A stretch of DNA of 64,000 nt from Limnoperna fortunei (GCA_944474755.1 OX104112.1:65830433-65894432), one strand, 5' to 3'. Positions 1 to 14,400 are shown, numbered from the stretch's first letter. Translations and numbers: made by a program. The notes: a model not told the origin generated them from the sequence alone.

Positions 1-105
1 GATCAGAGCCTACATTTACTAGACAATGTGGTTTGGTCAAGGACATAATGTCAAACCTTGCCTGTCTAATGCTCCCATTATTTAACATTTATTACTGTTT
101 CATAC

Positions 106-3100
106 TTTATGAATTTGCCTCTGCTTGGCAGACATTCTGTTACGTTTCTTTTTTTTCATTTCTTCTTCTTTTTTCTTTGTATACTCTTCAGATGTTCCAG
201 AAAATGGATTGTGTTCGTCATCATATCCCTCATCCAATCCATACCATTCTCTGTCCAGCCTCTTTTGTTCCTCCTCCCACTCAAGTCTGTCTTCTTCTGA
301 TTCAAATGGTTCCTTCTTACCTTTACAGACATGCATATCAAATGTTATCCAATAGATAAAAAATAAGAATTTGGTGCCTTATGTTCCACAAAGAGCAAAG
401 AGAATTAAGTAAGTTAGTTAAAGTTATAAATAAGAAACAAACTAAATATTCAAGGTAAAAATAAAAACAGAGAACTACTTTGACATAAACAAATAATTAA
501 TAGAAAGACCCATGTTTGTATAAAAATAATATAGAACTATTACTTTTTATTCAAAATTTGAGAACATATCAACAAAGAAAGATTCTGACAATTTCATGTT
601 TCATTTAAATAACCAACAAGACAAGGATACTTACAAACTCATGATGAACAATTCTCATTTTTTTAAATACAGAGGATCACATAATGGTTATGTCATAAGT
701 TCATGTACACAACAATATATATAGATTATTGTTTAATTTTACTGATAAAATTTACAATAAATATGGATGATGAGACTGAGGAACTAAAACAAACAGTCAT
801 CTGTTTTATCACTGTTTGGTTACATGTTTGATGTCACAACCTCATTATAAACTGGATATTATTATCATACTAATCGAGTTTAATTTACTGCACATAATTA
901 TCCATATCCCTCTAATAGAGTGATATGGGACTTTCTCAATACAGCATGGTACCTATTTTAAGCCTGTTGAGATATCTTGTCTCCTCAACCTGTTGGGTAG
1001 AAAAGAAATTCATACTGCTTTTCCTGTAAAAATGTATTGTGACATCAACTGTGGGTTCAGCAATAAAAATCATAAAACATTGGCTTTGTTTATTCTGTCT
1101 TTTTAAATATTAACATGAAAACAACATATCTGAGCTTCCATGACCCAATTGATACCACAATATGATAGCGAACACATAAAAAAAAACATGTTGACACTGG
1201 AGAATATGTTCAGGGTAGATAACTCTATTTGTTGACATCTTTCAACAGAACAGCACAAGATTTTTTTTATTAAAGAATTAGTGAGAACAGAATAAAACAC
1301 CTTTAGTAGGGCAAGACAGGAAGATCTCAGACACCCAATAGAAAAGATGTCTGGTCTCCTATGAGGTTCTGCCACGTTGGAGACCAAAAGAAATACTTCA
1401 CACAAATTTTCCTCCCACGGGTGTTATATCCTTTATTTCTTAGACTGCATGATCAAGGGATTATCAAACAAAATAGCTATAAATGTAATTACAATTATAT
1501 GCTTTTTTCCCCGTCAATTATATGTTTTTTAGCATCAATTATTCAATCTTACATTGTTTTCTGTCAGGAAAAACATGTCTATATCTATACCCTAATGACA
1601 AAATAACTTAAAATTCATTTTACCATTCTCATCTGTATCTCTTGGTGTATACTGCATCTTCTTTTTATCGCTTGCCCAGGAATTGTATTTATATGAGGGT
1701 GTTGGTAATGGAGTTTCATCAGATCTTTTCTTCTGATTTCTGTTAAATTTAAATTGTGAAATATATATTGCATGACTGTTGATTTTTGGCTTCAGGTTGA
1801 CAGTAAATTACAAATTGAAGCAGTTTTAAAAACAAAATCTTTATCATAACATTACATATGTTTACGAGTACAGTATATTATAAATAAAAATAAACAAGTA
1901 CATTTACTGATGTATTTATTAAAATTAATTAAAAGTAAAAGTATGAAAACTTTATAAAAGCTCAAAATTTCTAATTAAATAAATGTACTTATTATATAGA
2001 TAGAGATGAAATATCAAATTTTCCGAGTGACAGAAATCACGGTAAATCACATGTGAAAATTATCGTTTATTTTCACTCTCGGTTTTTTTCCCGCCAAAAT
2101 TGCAGTTGGTTTTTTACTATACAGATATTCATCCGCCGTTCAAAAAATTTAGGATTAAGCATTAAAATTTTACGAAAACAATTTTGTTTTTTTACGAAAA
2201 CAATTTTGATCTATATAATAAATAGGATAATCAATTGCCCAATTAATTATTCTATAAATATTACCACAAGCTGAATAAATCTGTATCTCTAGTTCTTTAT
2301 TTTTTACCCCAAAGTTTAAGGTTGTAGTAAATAATTAAGGCAGTATGTAATTTTATTGCATTGCATAACAAAATCTTGAATGTAATATCTGTTTACCTTT
2401 TTTCATCTCTTGATGATCTATTGCTCCTTTCGCTGTCGTCCTCTCGTCTTGACAAGGCAGGTGTTGGTAAATCCCAACTAGATCTCTTTAATGGCGTTAC
2501 ATCATCTTCATCTTCCCAAGCTGTTCTAGAAGGAGTGTCTGCAATATTAGAAAATAAAATGTCATCAAAGATACCAAGGTCAATAGAATTTACTATGCCA
2601 GACATGTGTTTCAAGACTCATCGGTGGTGCTCTAACCCAAACAATATTTAAAATCCAAATGATTATGATGTTGTAGAGCTTTAATCACAAAAACTACAAG
2701 ATTGATGTGACAATTATTATTAATTCACTACAGTTGCAGTAAGCTTTATTAGACAATATAATTCACCCAAAGTTAATAAAAAATGTGCATTTGGTGAAGT
2801 CAGGGGTATTTATTTGGATATGAAGTATGGTCAAAAATTGTTGAAGACAATTATTTTCTTGGATATATTTTTGGTAAATTTTACATGCATTTTATTGTCA
2901 AATCATTCTGCACAAAAACCAGTAAACAATTATTCTGCTTGTAAGTTAATCTTGAGAAAATGTCTGAAAACTAGAGATGAAGCCACCATTCCTGTCTGCC
3001 CTTCATTAAACCTTTAAAATGTTATCCATGCAACTAGGCTACAGTCTAATGACAAATTTTGCTATTATTATGGTCTTAATTTTGATAGTTTTCTATATAA

Positions 3101-6100
3101 AAGTATACAAAGTTACAATCTAATTTTTTCTGAGATACATGTATAACAGAAAACAACCAGCAGCTAGAAAGTTACATCCTACAACAAAACAAAATTAATT
3201 CTAGGAAACCAACTGTCAATGACTTACTTAAATTGCAAAAAAAAGAAATACGGAAGTTAACCTTTAATATGTGTCAATGACTTGCTTATTTGTGAAAAAA
3301 GAAATAATAAGAAGTAAACCTTTAACATGAATATTTGGAGTAGCTGGGCTATCTCTAAATCGAGGAGTTTCCTCCCACTCTCTGCGACTACTTCGTCTAG
3401 AATCATGTCTTCTCTCAGAGTCCCTGTAACTTCTTTCATTTTCTCTTCTACTATAATCTTGGTCTCGTCTATCTGAAAAATTGAATGTATATTAATAAAC
3501 ATGCATTTTTGTATACTATATTTACTATAAATACTATTATCACATTTTTATTTCTATATTTACCTATACATTAACAGTTTTCTAAAGACTAACAGAAAAA
3601 ATTCAAAACTCTGTAGAATTGCAATTTTCCAGTCTAACTCCTGATTCTAAATTTTCTGATTCTAAAAAACAAATGTGACATCAAATAGTAGTAATTTGTA
3701 GGACTGACCGTATCTTTCTGTATATTCATGTATACAAACATACCTACAATGTCAGGAAATATAAAATTTTATTTGTTTAAGCTTTTGAAACAGGCAGAAT
3801 TTCTAGGCTCAGCACAGCAAATTCTCTCGTTTTAATGTGAATACAAATAAATTTTATATTTTCTGAAAACTAAGGATATTATTTTTTAACCTAATACTAT
3901 AAAATTTAGACAAAATTAAAAAACAAAGAGGGGCCTCGGTGGCCGAGTGGTTAAGGTAGTTCGTCTACCATTGATCACGTTGTCTGTCAACACTGAGATT
4001 GTGGGTTCAAGCCTTACTGCGGCAGGGTGCGTTCGACTCCAATCTTAATTGACAAGGATTGCCAGTTTTCCTACCGAAGGACGGGGGTTTTCTCCTGGTA
4101 CTCCAGCTTATAAATATTTAATGAAATATCATATCCATGATTCAATTAAGCAATGGTTTGTTCATTGTAGCCTGTAGGACATGATCTTATCCTCCAATAG
4201 GATCAAAACTAGGTGTTTTCTTCATGTTAGCAAGTTTATGGCGTATGGTTAAGCTTATGCTTCCCTTGTAGATCCAAGAACTATATTGAAATAAACAATT
4301 ATTCCCTGAAAATTTTTGGAAATGCAGCATTTTTTTTCATTTGCTAGGGCAATTTCTATAGTAAATAGGTAGATTTTATGGATTCAAAACCCTTCAGACT
4401 TTAATGTTTGCTGTTTATGCGGGAAAAGTCTCCTGGTTTGTCCGACTACCACTGTTCATCACAAATGCAGACAAACGTTTGTAAACAATATTAGATCATT
4501 AGAAACAAAAATGGCTGATTTACAATGCAAAATTCCCATTGCAAAAGCCAAGAACAGTTTGTAACGTGAACTGGTTATCGTGGAACATTTTTTTCTACTG
4601 GGCTTTTTTGATAAAAAGGTACAATATGGAATAAAAAAAAAATGCACTCAATGGTGGTGGGACTTTTTGATTACACATCCATACTTCAAGATTCCACCTC
4701 TTAACTTTTTGGTTGTGTATTTCATACACTGTAAACATATTGTACTCCATAAAAATGATCACTACTAAACATAAATTATTGCTGTATTGTATGTTTGATT
4801 GTTTAATGGTGTTTAAATGCCACTTTCAGCAATTTTTCAGCTACATGTATATCATGGCATCGAGTTTTTATTGGAGGAGAAAACCCGAGTTCCAGGAGAA
4901 AACGCCTGACCTGTTGTACTTGTAGGAAACCTGGCAATCCTTGTCAATTAAGATTGGGGTCGAGAACACCCTGCTCGCAGTGAGAATCGAACCCGCAATA
5001 TCAGTGTTGACCATGTGATCAATAGTAGATGAACTACCTTAACCACTTGACCATCGAGGCCCCTGTATTTTATGTACTATGAAAATGTATATGCTGAAGG
5101 TTTACTGTTTATATGTGTCAATGAACCAATACTTTTTTGAGTGGGTCATTTACAGTAGCATGCATGTACTTTTTCTTTCAGGGCATGAATCTGGTCTATT
5201 TTTATTGATTAATGAGTGTCTAAAATGATAAAATACATATAGCTCTACTTACTAGTGTAAGCGTACTTTTATTCCGGCGTGTATTTCTTCCTTGCACTAG
5301 TGTATTATTTCCTGAGGTTAAATTACACTAGTGCAAAACTTCCATTGGAAATTTTACACTAGTGTAATTTAACCCCAGGAAATAATACACTAGTGTAAGG
5401 AAGTAATATACTGGTGGAAAAACGACACTGTTACACTAGTACATGTATGTCATGTTTATATTTTAAAAATGTAATCATGGTTTTTGTATTTTAAGGTGTA
5501 CACTCGATCACATATCCCAAAACTTTACTTTGCAAATAAACAATAAGGAATATCATCAATTTACAGATAGTGTCTAACCATGCAGTGGTGTGAATTAATG
5601 AATACAAATAAACAAACTGCATCACAAATAAGTCTGTCGTCTTGAAAACCAATTAAAGAAGACACATATTCTCAGATTCTGGGCAAACTTCCATATCACC
5701 CACCCAAATATAAATTCAAAATAATTTATTTCCCTAGGAATTTAAAAAGTCTTGTGCACTCCTTCAAAAACAAGACACAATGAATGTCCTTAAAAATGTT
5801 TCTAAAACATTGACATGCAAGACCATTCAAAACAAAGTTCCTCTTAGTCTTTGACCATATATTTCTCGCAATACACATGATCATCAATTGCACATCATGA
5901 GTGTTGAAAATATTATCACCAATACACATTCATATTTAATTCTTGTAATCAAATGGGGCATTCAACAGGGAAAATGATTTAAAAAATAGAAAACTGATTA
6001 AAAATATATATTACTAATCATACATCTGTTTTCATCTCTATCCCTATAATCATCCCTGTATCTGTCCTTTCTGTGGTCTTTTTCTCTTTTATCTTTGTCC

Positions 6101-7862
6101 TTCTTGTCTTTTTCTTTGGTTGAGACATACACACCCCTTTCTTTTTCTTTATGTCTTTTGTTTTGTCTGTCTTTCGCTTCCTTACTCACACCCCCTGGAT
6201 GAGAAGGGGTTTCAATTCTTGGTGGACGATAGTTCCTAAATAAATAAAAATAACCCTGTTACCAGTATTCTGTAAACTATTTGCTGTATTTTCTTTTTCA
6301 TGTTCATTGTACATTTAATTATGTATTACATACATGTAATTAAAGGATAAGTAAAAGAATAATGCAACAAAATTAAAAATATATGACAACAACTTATAGA
6401 TTGAACAAGAAAGTGACTTCAAAATACATAGTGGAAATAAAATCTGCCTTTCATGTTATACTGTGGAAGAAACACTTTTTTAATTGAGCTTTGCTTTTAC
6501 ATTTTTACCAAAGAATAATAAGACAAATTTCTATGATAATGAAAACATGAAAATATATTTTGTTTGATGGCAATGCCAAAGAGGTCCAGGTAGTTATTTA
6601 CAAATGTACTACTATCACACAGAGTTGTGCGTTCAAGTCTGAGTAAGGTGTTAGTCAACATAGATTGTCAATTTACTGCTAAAGCTATTCCAACAAAAAA
6701 ATTTGGCTTGCTAAATTTCATGACCCTTGAAATTCAATTGTAATTTTATTATGTTGAGAAATTTTGATTATTCTTAGCACATTTTTATAATTAAAAAAAT
6801 GACAAATTAAATTCCCTACATGCATTTACCTACTTTTCACATATAATTGGGAAACAATTATATCCAATATTTTAGTAAAGATGGCCAGGAAGTCAAAGGT
6901 TCTTAATGTGTTCCCATGTACATAAATTTAAAATTGCACAGAAGAAGAGGCATAGGGCCAACTACAGACATTTTGACAAAAAAGTTCTATTTATTCTACT
7001 TTCTGGCTCATGCATGTTTTTATAAAAGGCAAAAAAATGTTTTTTTTTATACTGATTTTAGTTGCTTGATTGTTTGATTAAAAATAACATTTTCTATTAA
7101 TTTTTTTCTATGGGGCAATAGCTTCCCTGCTTACTGGCTAAGTTATTGCACTGCAGCAGCTATCGATAAAAAGAACTGGTCAATGTATGCATGAGCCGAC
7201 TTAAAAGTTGCTGAGCATGGTTATGAAACCTCAAACAAATAAACAATCAACACCAGAACATGTTGTAAACCTACTACCCTTCAGATAACAGTTTTAAGGA
7301 CCTTCATCACGTTTTAAACATTTCAAAACCAGATATATCAGAGTGATGGACTATTTTTATTATTTACTTCATGCTTAATCTATCTTTTTTAAACTGTTCT
7401 CCAGACTACATTTTCTGGGTTTATAAATGGCCAAGAACATTATTTTCTTCCAAAAGTCTGTAAATGATAAAAATAAATATTCAGTTGTGTAGAAAAGTCA
7501 CAATGTATTCATCATTTCTTTTTTTTTTACAACAACCTTTCTTTATGACTTCTGTGCTTTGATTGCGAGTCATCATCTTCATCACTACTTGATTCACTTT
7601 CATCACTGTCTTTGTTGTCTTGATAGGAGCTAACCTTTGATTTTTTACTTGAAAAGTCATTTACACTATCTAATTTTCTTTTCTCTGCTGCCAATTTATC
7701 AAGTCCCAACAGTGATACTTTTGGTACTACTGGTTTCTTGAATTCAAAGTCACCTTGTTTTGGCTTCTTTTTCATAATGACAAGACCACCCTGTTCGGAA
7801 CCAGATGATCCTTCCAATCTGTGTAAAGAAGGATCATCGTCTGGTTCAAGAACGTTACTCAT
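106..7862 (-). CDS. DHX38: DHX38/PRP16 pre-mRNA splicing DEAH helicase, N-terminal exons (partial gene)
   Basis: Six coding exons read right to left: 7537-7862 (or to 7531), 6024-6235, 3320-3472, 2397-2538, 1624-1739 and 106-320. All have GT-AG borders and their phases join without error into 388 codons. The order of blocks matches the N-terminal region of animal DHX38: an early IHRLEG-like motif (SLHRLEG), [13 protein letters not shown], the conserved [10 protein letters not shown], an Arg/Ser/Asp-rich stretch, [24 protein letters not shown] and [17 protein letters not shown]. The RecA helicase domains lie beyond the left edge. In known animals and yeast the protein is a nuclear ATPase that remodels the spliceosome between the two catalytic steps. 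The exon 1 donor is ambiguous between 7537 (no gap against the human protein) and 7531 (better GTAAAA donor); both are phase 2. It is divergent from LRRC69. Confidence 0.93.
321..1623. other. DHX38 intron 5, no recognisable element
   Basis: This is AT-rich intronic DNA between two well-supported exons. I see no open frame with coding character, no terminal inverted repeat and no tandem array. Confidence 0.5.
2556..2692 (+). repeat. Dispersed repeat R1, copy 1
   Basis: The stretch from the ATCAAAGATACCAA motif to GATGTTGTAGAGCTT recurs at 12958-13108 in the same orientation and at 45640-45785 inverted. The three copies share an ordered series of blocks (ACTATG.CAGA, AAGACTCAT, AAACAATATTTAAAATCC). 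Class unknown. This copy ends about 20 nt from the acceptor of DHX38 exon 4, so it may supply that intron's branch-point region. Confidence 0.7.
3930..4110 (+). mobile_element. tRNA-derived SINE, copy 1
   Basis: It begins GGGGCCTCGGTGGCCGAGTGG, a class II tRNA-like head with an A box. A B box (GTGGGTTCAAGCC) follows about 60 nt later. The body contains the family block AATTGACAAGGATTGCCAG and an ACCGAAGGACGGGGG segment. It sits in DHX38 intron 2. The 3' end is diverged, so the right limit is approximate. Confidence 0.8.
4790..5064 (-). mobile_element. tRNA-derived SINE, copy 2
   Basis: This is a minus-strand, nearly full-length copy of the same family. The tRNA-like head is at the right end (reverse of GAGGCCCCTG at about 5055-5064). 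The shared AATTAAGATTGG block is central, and the 3' body with a CAGCAATTTTTCAGCT segment is at the left. It lies about 0.7 kb from copy 1 in the opposite orientation within the same DHX38 intron. Confidence 0.8.
5250..5441. mobile_element. Foldback MITE with repeated TTACACTAGTGTAA palindromes
   Basis: The ends TACTAGTGTAA and TTACACTAGTA are inverted. Internally the two halves mirror each other: TATTATTTCCTGAGGTTAAATT against AATTTAACCCCAGGAAATAATA. The whole could fold into one long hairpin. ACACTAGTGT palindromes recur along both arms. No open frame. Confidence 0.75.
5735..5940. repeat. Dispersed repeat R2, copy 1
   Basis: It resembles 15235-15430 block by block (ACCATTCAAAACAAAGTTCC, AATATTATCAC..T, ATCATCAATTGCACATC). 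No coding character and no visible terminal repeats; class unknown. Confidence 0.6.
6565..6690 (+). repeat. Possible degenerate SINE head
   Basis: A GGTAGTTATTTAC...CTACTATCACAC stretch, followed by a GTGCGTTCAAGTC B-box-like motif and TCAACATAGATTGTCAATTTACTGC, resembles the SINE family with many changes. It lies in DHX38 intron 1. Confidence 0.35.
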
Positions 7863-8492
7863 TTTCTAATATGATATGCCGATGTTGAACAAATAAATAT
7901 TTTTTATTATGCTTTACATTTCACTTCAGAAGGTTTTAGCAAGTCTTTTACTTTTTATTTAAATACTGGTAATTCTTGGAAAAGTTAAGAATTCTTTTGT
8001 CAATTTTTAAAACACATGACGTCGTAGAAACAAAACTTCACTATCTAAACGTTTTTAAAACTCCATCCGGAAGTTCTACTTTTCGTCTTTTTTAAAAGAG
8101 GTAAAAAAATGTATAGTTGCGTTCGAAAATACTCTTACGTATCCCTGAAATAAAAAAAAAGTTATATAAAAGAGAGTTTTTACATTAATATACATAAATT
8201 AAAATTTTAATTAGTTTTTAATAGTAAATTACACTTAATACGATATTTGACAATTTCTAGTCCCCTTATAACTTTTGAAAGTATATTTATATAGAACAAT
8301 TTCGAACGCAAAATTTAATAGAACTAGGCTACAAACTTTTCGCACATTTCAAATTTGATAAATTAGTCTTTTTATGATATTTATATTAATGTTAAAATTA
8401 TTCATTTTCAGCCATTATTATCAATGTATTTTTTTTCATTATAAGTGATACGAAACTATATATCTAATCGGATAGCAACAAGTAGCGTCAAA
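7863..8492. promoter_or_regulatory. Bidirectional promoter interval DHX38 / LRRC69
   Basis: The 630 bp between the two divergent start codons carry no repeat that I recognise. A CCGGAAG (ETS-type) site lies near 8066 and a TGACGTC (CRE-like) core near 8018, both typical of TATA-less housekeeping promoters. Transcription starts and 5' untranslated exons cannot be placed from sequence alone. A head-to-head arrangement is seen; shared regulation is inferred. Confidence 0.55.
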
Positions 8493-11400
8493 ATGGCGGA
8501 CACTTTGTTAGTGCGAGCTCTGAAAGGCAAACCTAAAATTCTGAATCTGTGTAACAAGAAATTAGATCGTGTCCCAAAGGCAATAGGGAAATTAGATTGT
8601 GTAGTCCACTTGCAGTTACGAGGAAACAAATTAAAAGATTTGCCTGCAGAACTAAGCCATTTATTTCAGGTTTTAAGCTCGTATTAGCGGAATACAAGTC
8701 AGATCGGCACTTGGTCAAAACGGCACCTGGTTAAATCGGCACTTAGTATAGTCAATTCGGCACTCAGTATGGTTAATTCGGCACCTGATATAGTCAATTT
8801 GGCACCTATGTTTTTTTCTGAATTTATTATAATATGTTCAATTAAAAACAAAAACGATTGAAAGCTAACAATGTTTATTTTATTTCATTAAAAATCTAGC
8901 ACGTATAAATGCAACAGGCACTATAAAATCAAAGAACAGTTCATAATGATAAAGTAATATATTAAAGGATTTAAAAATCATTTCAATTCATCATATTAAA
9001 GTTACTGTTAATGTCAGCACTATGATCGTTACTGTGCAGGAGGTTCGTAAACCGGTGCGCATTTCCTTAGTAAATGACTGGCACTGATGGTGTTGTTCTT
9101 GTATTGTTTCCACAATCAGGTGATAAAATGGAACTGGTCATCTGGTGGCTTTCTGTACATTTAACCTGTGCATAAACTATATTTGACTGCACTTGATGCA
9201 ACTGTCGTCTGACATCGTTGGAATGATTGTATCTCACTTATATATATATTTTTTTTTTTCCATTTTTCTCACTTATTAAACAGCTTGGTCTTGGGCCTTT
9301 TAATCTTAATTTAAAAATCATTTAGTTAACAATCATGAAACACTTTCAAAGTCCTTATTACAACAACAAACCATATAATTTGTCAAACAAAAATTTATTT
9401 TTTTCAAAGGAATTTAACCGTCTAATCATCGATGTTATTATAACAGTAATATAAACTATTATCAAACTTAATTACAGTTGTAAATTTCAAAGAATCCCCC
9501 AATCAACATCAATAATTAGTATTTATTTTATTTTAAATTATAATTTTCAACATGTCATGTATTAAAATTCATTAAAATTTGCATTTTAAACAATTTCATT
9601 GTAATAAGTATAAAACATTTATCAGGTGCCGAAATCCAATGCCGATTTGACTATACATAGGTGCCGAATTAACTACTTTCCGGTACCGATTTGACTTTTT
9701 TTTAAGGTGCCGATCTGACTTAGTGCTGATTTGACTTGCACCCTATTAGCGTGATTACGCAATTACAATTCACTAACACTCATTCATTTATGTTATTTGC
9801 TCTGCTAAACCTAATAATATTGAGATAATACCCAACTTTTATGCAACCTGTGCATAATTTACTCATTTCATGACTCAAATTTTCGCTGTTTTCCTTCATT
9901 CAGCAATGTATCTATAGTTCCATTAATAATTCTCCCATTTCATGTTTATTTTCAACATTTTTTATCAGATATTGATATTTTATGTTTTTAGTGAAATGTG
10001 AGGTTTCATCTTTAAACACATTTTTCTGTGTGCAAATTCCGTAAGAAAATTGTGCAGAATGTTAAAGTTAAGTTTCATATGAAAAAAGTTTGGACACCCA
10101 TGCAATCTATGCTGAACTAAAAAAAAAATGTCTGAATTTTCTAAAACTTGTCTTACCTTAGTATAGGGAGGATGTTTAAAGTCCTATTTGAAGCTTTATT
10201 TGAGATACCCCTTCACTCCCATTACATTGAATGGCCGACAGCATTTAAATCTATCTTATGGCATTGTTTTTGACAAAACAAGTTTTTCATATGTTGCAAT
10301 TACGACAAATTTTATTCGTTCTGCTATTAAATACAATTTGATTTACTTTTAAATTCAAAATGTTAGCTCCTGGTAAAATTTTGCCTGGATATTTCAAACA
10401 TGGATTACTTAATTGAACATAGTTTAATTTATTTAAAACAGCTATAGTCTTTGTGTTTATGTTAGTTTCATTATATTTCACATGGAAAAATATTGCAAAC
10501 TTCTGAACAAATTTCGCTCCAAAAAAAAATTCAACTGACAGATAAAACCTCACATTTCAAATAATAATAAAAAAATGTAAAAGACAGATGAAAATGATAA
10601 ATTTAAACGTGAAATGGGAGGTTTTATGTTATAGAACTACAGTGTAACTAATGAATCTATAACTAAATGTACTGTTACAATATCTTGCTGTTCAATTTTT
10701 TTTGTTTTTTGTTTTTTTTTTGCTTGCTCCCATAAGCAAAACAGAGGATGTAGCAACATGGGTCTGAGTCGGCATAGTTCATCATGTCCAGATATTATAA
10801 AACAATATTGTAAGGCCATAGGAACTGTCCTAGTATCCATTAAATTTCATTTGAAAAGTGTGTTTTTATTGGAAAGTCCATTTACTTTGTAATAAAGAGA
10901 GATTTAGATCGGGAATAAGACTGGCATCAAGATATGGTATTAGTAAGAACTGAATATGCAGAAAAAATCTGTATGAATATATTTTTCTAATAAAATACAA
11001 ATTTTTCTTCAGAAGTCATTTACATTAAATACAAAATGTAGTTGCAATAACTACTTTCTCTTACTGTGAGTGTCACAGGTAAAGTATATTAATCAAGGAA
11101 TGATTGACTTTTCCATGTCCGATTTAAAGTACCCATTGAATAAACACAGATAACAATAACTACTGTATTTAAACAATGGGACAGTTCACCTTCCAAAAAT
11201 ACTCTGACAACACCAACTGATACTCGGGAAAGGTTTCATTTGGTCCAATGTAAGTGCTAAAATTGAGTGTACTACCATATACTAGTATATATATCAAAGC
11301 CCTCCATGAATTAAGAATATCCATGAGGTGACATACAGTGAGGTATCATTAAACAATAAATCACATACACCCTATTATTCTAGTCACAGATTAAACTGAC

Positions 11401-14400
11401 CACTTCTTCAAAACAAACTTTATCACATGAAACTTTATTCTTCCAAATACAACAAGCATGGTTAATATACATGTGCATGATATCATCATAAACATTAATG
11501 TTTATCATGATTGCAAATCGAGTAATTTTTATTTTAGTTCGTACAAAAGCAAATAACAAGAATAACATACATGTAAATTCTGATGAGCTTTATGCATAAC
11601 ATAAATTCTGGTAATCTTTAAATTCAATATGCATCACATAATTTTTAGATAGCTCTACTTCTAAAGCCTGAAAAACATGATAAATAATGATTGGATACAT
11701 GTTTTATTTTTGGTTAATTTTTATGGCCAATAAACTCCCTTGCTATAAATTCCTCATTTGTAACCTGAATTTGAACAACTCATTTGAAGCTTCAGATTTC
11801 TTCCACTTTATAAGTAGTTTTTTTTTTATACACAATCCACATCCTTTAAATGTTCAATTTTATTATAGCAGAGTAAGTAATTGTGTGCATAGTTCATTTT
11901 AATTACAGACTTCTTTTTTCAGTTGCAGATTTTGAATTGTGGTAATAATGAGCTTGAAGACTTACCAGCAGTTCTAGAATATCTCACCATGTTGGAGAAA
12001 TTACACTTGTTCAACAACAATATAAAGACTCTTAATCCCAAAGTTTTAAGTATGTATATTATGATTTATTTGGTTAAAAACTTCTTTTTAAATAATTCTT
12101 TAGTCATTTTTTATCATCAGAAAAGAAGAAAAATATTTATTAATAATTACTGATACCTTTTTTTCAGCACATCTGAGAAATTTGACCTTCCTGAATATTA
12201 ACAACAATCTATTGAAAACCTTTCCACCTGAAATATGTAGGTACGTTATGGTAGCCAGCCAGTAACTAATTCATAGTTTTTGTGCAATGTAAAAAAGTAT
12301 CTCAACAAAAAGTTTAAAACAAGAAACTACCTTGTATACACCTGAATACATGGAAGTTTAATTTGTTAATCATGAGCTGAAGAAAATATTGAGTTTCAAT
12401 TTTGGATTTAATAAGACAATTTGTAAATTATTAGTCATCAAAGTTTTGACTAATAAAATTACACTATAATATAGTGTAAAATGTAATAAAATATTAGTTG
12501 TTTCAATACCAGTACATGCATTTATCTAAACAATTTTAATTTGATCTAAATATTTTGTAAAAAATAATACCGGTAGGTCTAATTAAAATAGATAAATACC
12601 CAAAGTATTTTTAGCAATGATAATATTCTCCTGTTTATTTTTATTTGACTTTTTCCCAGACTATCAAGTTTACAGCATTTGAGTGTTGCCAACAACCAAG
12701 TGACAGAGTTACCTGTGGAAATGTGTGCTTTAATAAGACTGGAAGAGTTTAATGGTGCAGGAAACCAACTTACAAGTCTGCCATTGGAATTTGGATTCCT
12801 TGTTAATTTGGAAAAATTATACCTTCAAAAGAACAAAATAAGAGAGTTGCCAGAGGTATTAAATGCATGTCTTCTTCAAAGTGAGAAAACAATATGTTTT
12901 AGTATAAAATTTAAGCACAGAATTATAGCATCAATTTAATGATATTTAATCTACAAATAAAATATCATCAAAGATACCAATAAGGTTAACAGAATTTACT
13001 ATGCCAGACGCCCATATAATCTAATCAAGACTCATGAGTGACGCTCAAACCCAAACAATATTTAAAATCCAAATGATTAGGATGTTGTAGCGCTTAATTC
13101 CAAATAGTTATACAACTAATGTAAACACTGTTGAAAATTGTTAAATAAAACAACCAATAAGGACCATGATGCTTCATTTTTATTACTTATTTTAAATATT
13201 TAAGCTTAAAGTATAGAAAGTTCAGTCGAAATATATACATGGTTGTTACTAGCACCTGTCAAATTTCTTAGTTAGGTAGATCTTTATCATTTATCATCCT
13301 CACAAGTCAGGGTTTCTGTGTCCACATGTGTCCACGAAACCCTGACAAACTAGGAAATTCCCAGGCTAGAAGATTTTCATATGACGTCAATCTTTCAAAA
13401 TATCAACTAATGAAATTGCTTGAAAGAAGCAAGTGTTTGGCAGTAGTCATTCTTACTCATTCTTGAAGAAAATGTAACGCAACTAAATAATAACGCTGTA
13501 ATAACAAACTATTAACACTACTGTGCAAAATGCACTGATTTTCACATCTTCTACGCAACACTTCCATTTGGTTTATTTACAGTCGACATCGGGATATCCC
13601 CTAACCAAGTCGTGAATGAAAGCGAGCTTTTAATTGGCTACATTAAGGTATGATGTAGCCAATCAAAATAGTGACTTCTAGCCCGGGAATTTCCTAGCTA
13701 AGTTTGTCAGGGTTTGGTGGACACAGTAACCCTGACTTGTGAGGATGATCATTTATGTACTTAAACAGTTCTTTAGTACTCTTTCACCTGAAAATGTTTA
13801 TATTTTAGAGCTTAGGAAAATGTTACAAATTAAGAACATTAGACATCGCAGCCAATGAACTGAGAATTTTTCCTACAGAGGTAATATAAATTTATCTATA
13901 TATCAGTATAACTAAAATTACAACACCACCCAATCATAAGTCATCTCTCATCTCAGAATTACCTACAAGTCATATCTATAAACTTTTCTGGAAAGCCAAA
14001 ATTAAACAATTATTGATCAGGAAGAGAATGTGAGTTGACCTCCCCACAACACACTGTTAATGAAAGTTATAAGGACAAGAGATCTAATTTTAATTTGATT
14101 TTACATATATGTTTAACAAAATCTTGTGTCAAAGGATTGTTTTTTTTTATTTTGATAAGAAGATGTCGATAGTCACTTAGTTTTTTTCAATTCCAAATAT
14201 TAAGTAAAAATATAAAACTACAAATATTACAAATAGAAGTTATTTTCTATGGCCAGAATTGTTGAACATTTTATTTTTCTTTCTGTATTCAGAGGCAATT
14301 CAAAATTTTCTATTTGCAGACATATGAGACCAAGTATTCTTTTTAAAAAAAACATGTACTGTGGGCATGGTATGCTCAGCTCTAACCTTTATTGACAACG

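Noticed and set aside
3930..4013. tRNA gene-like sequence
   Set aside because: The A and B boxes are those of a SINE head: the same unit recurs with a common 3' body at several loci, and the cloverleaf is not intact.
10287..10553. An 88-codon minus-strand frame
   Set aside because: It lies within the long-TIR MITE in LRRC69 intron 1, has AT-driven composition and no recognisable domain.
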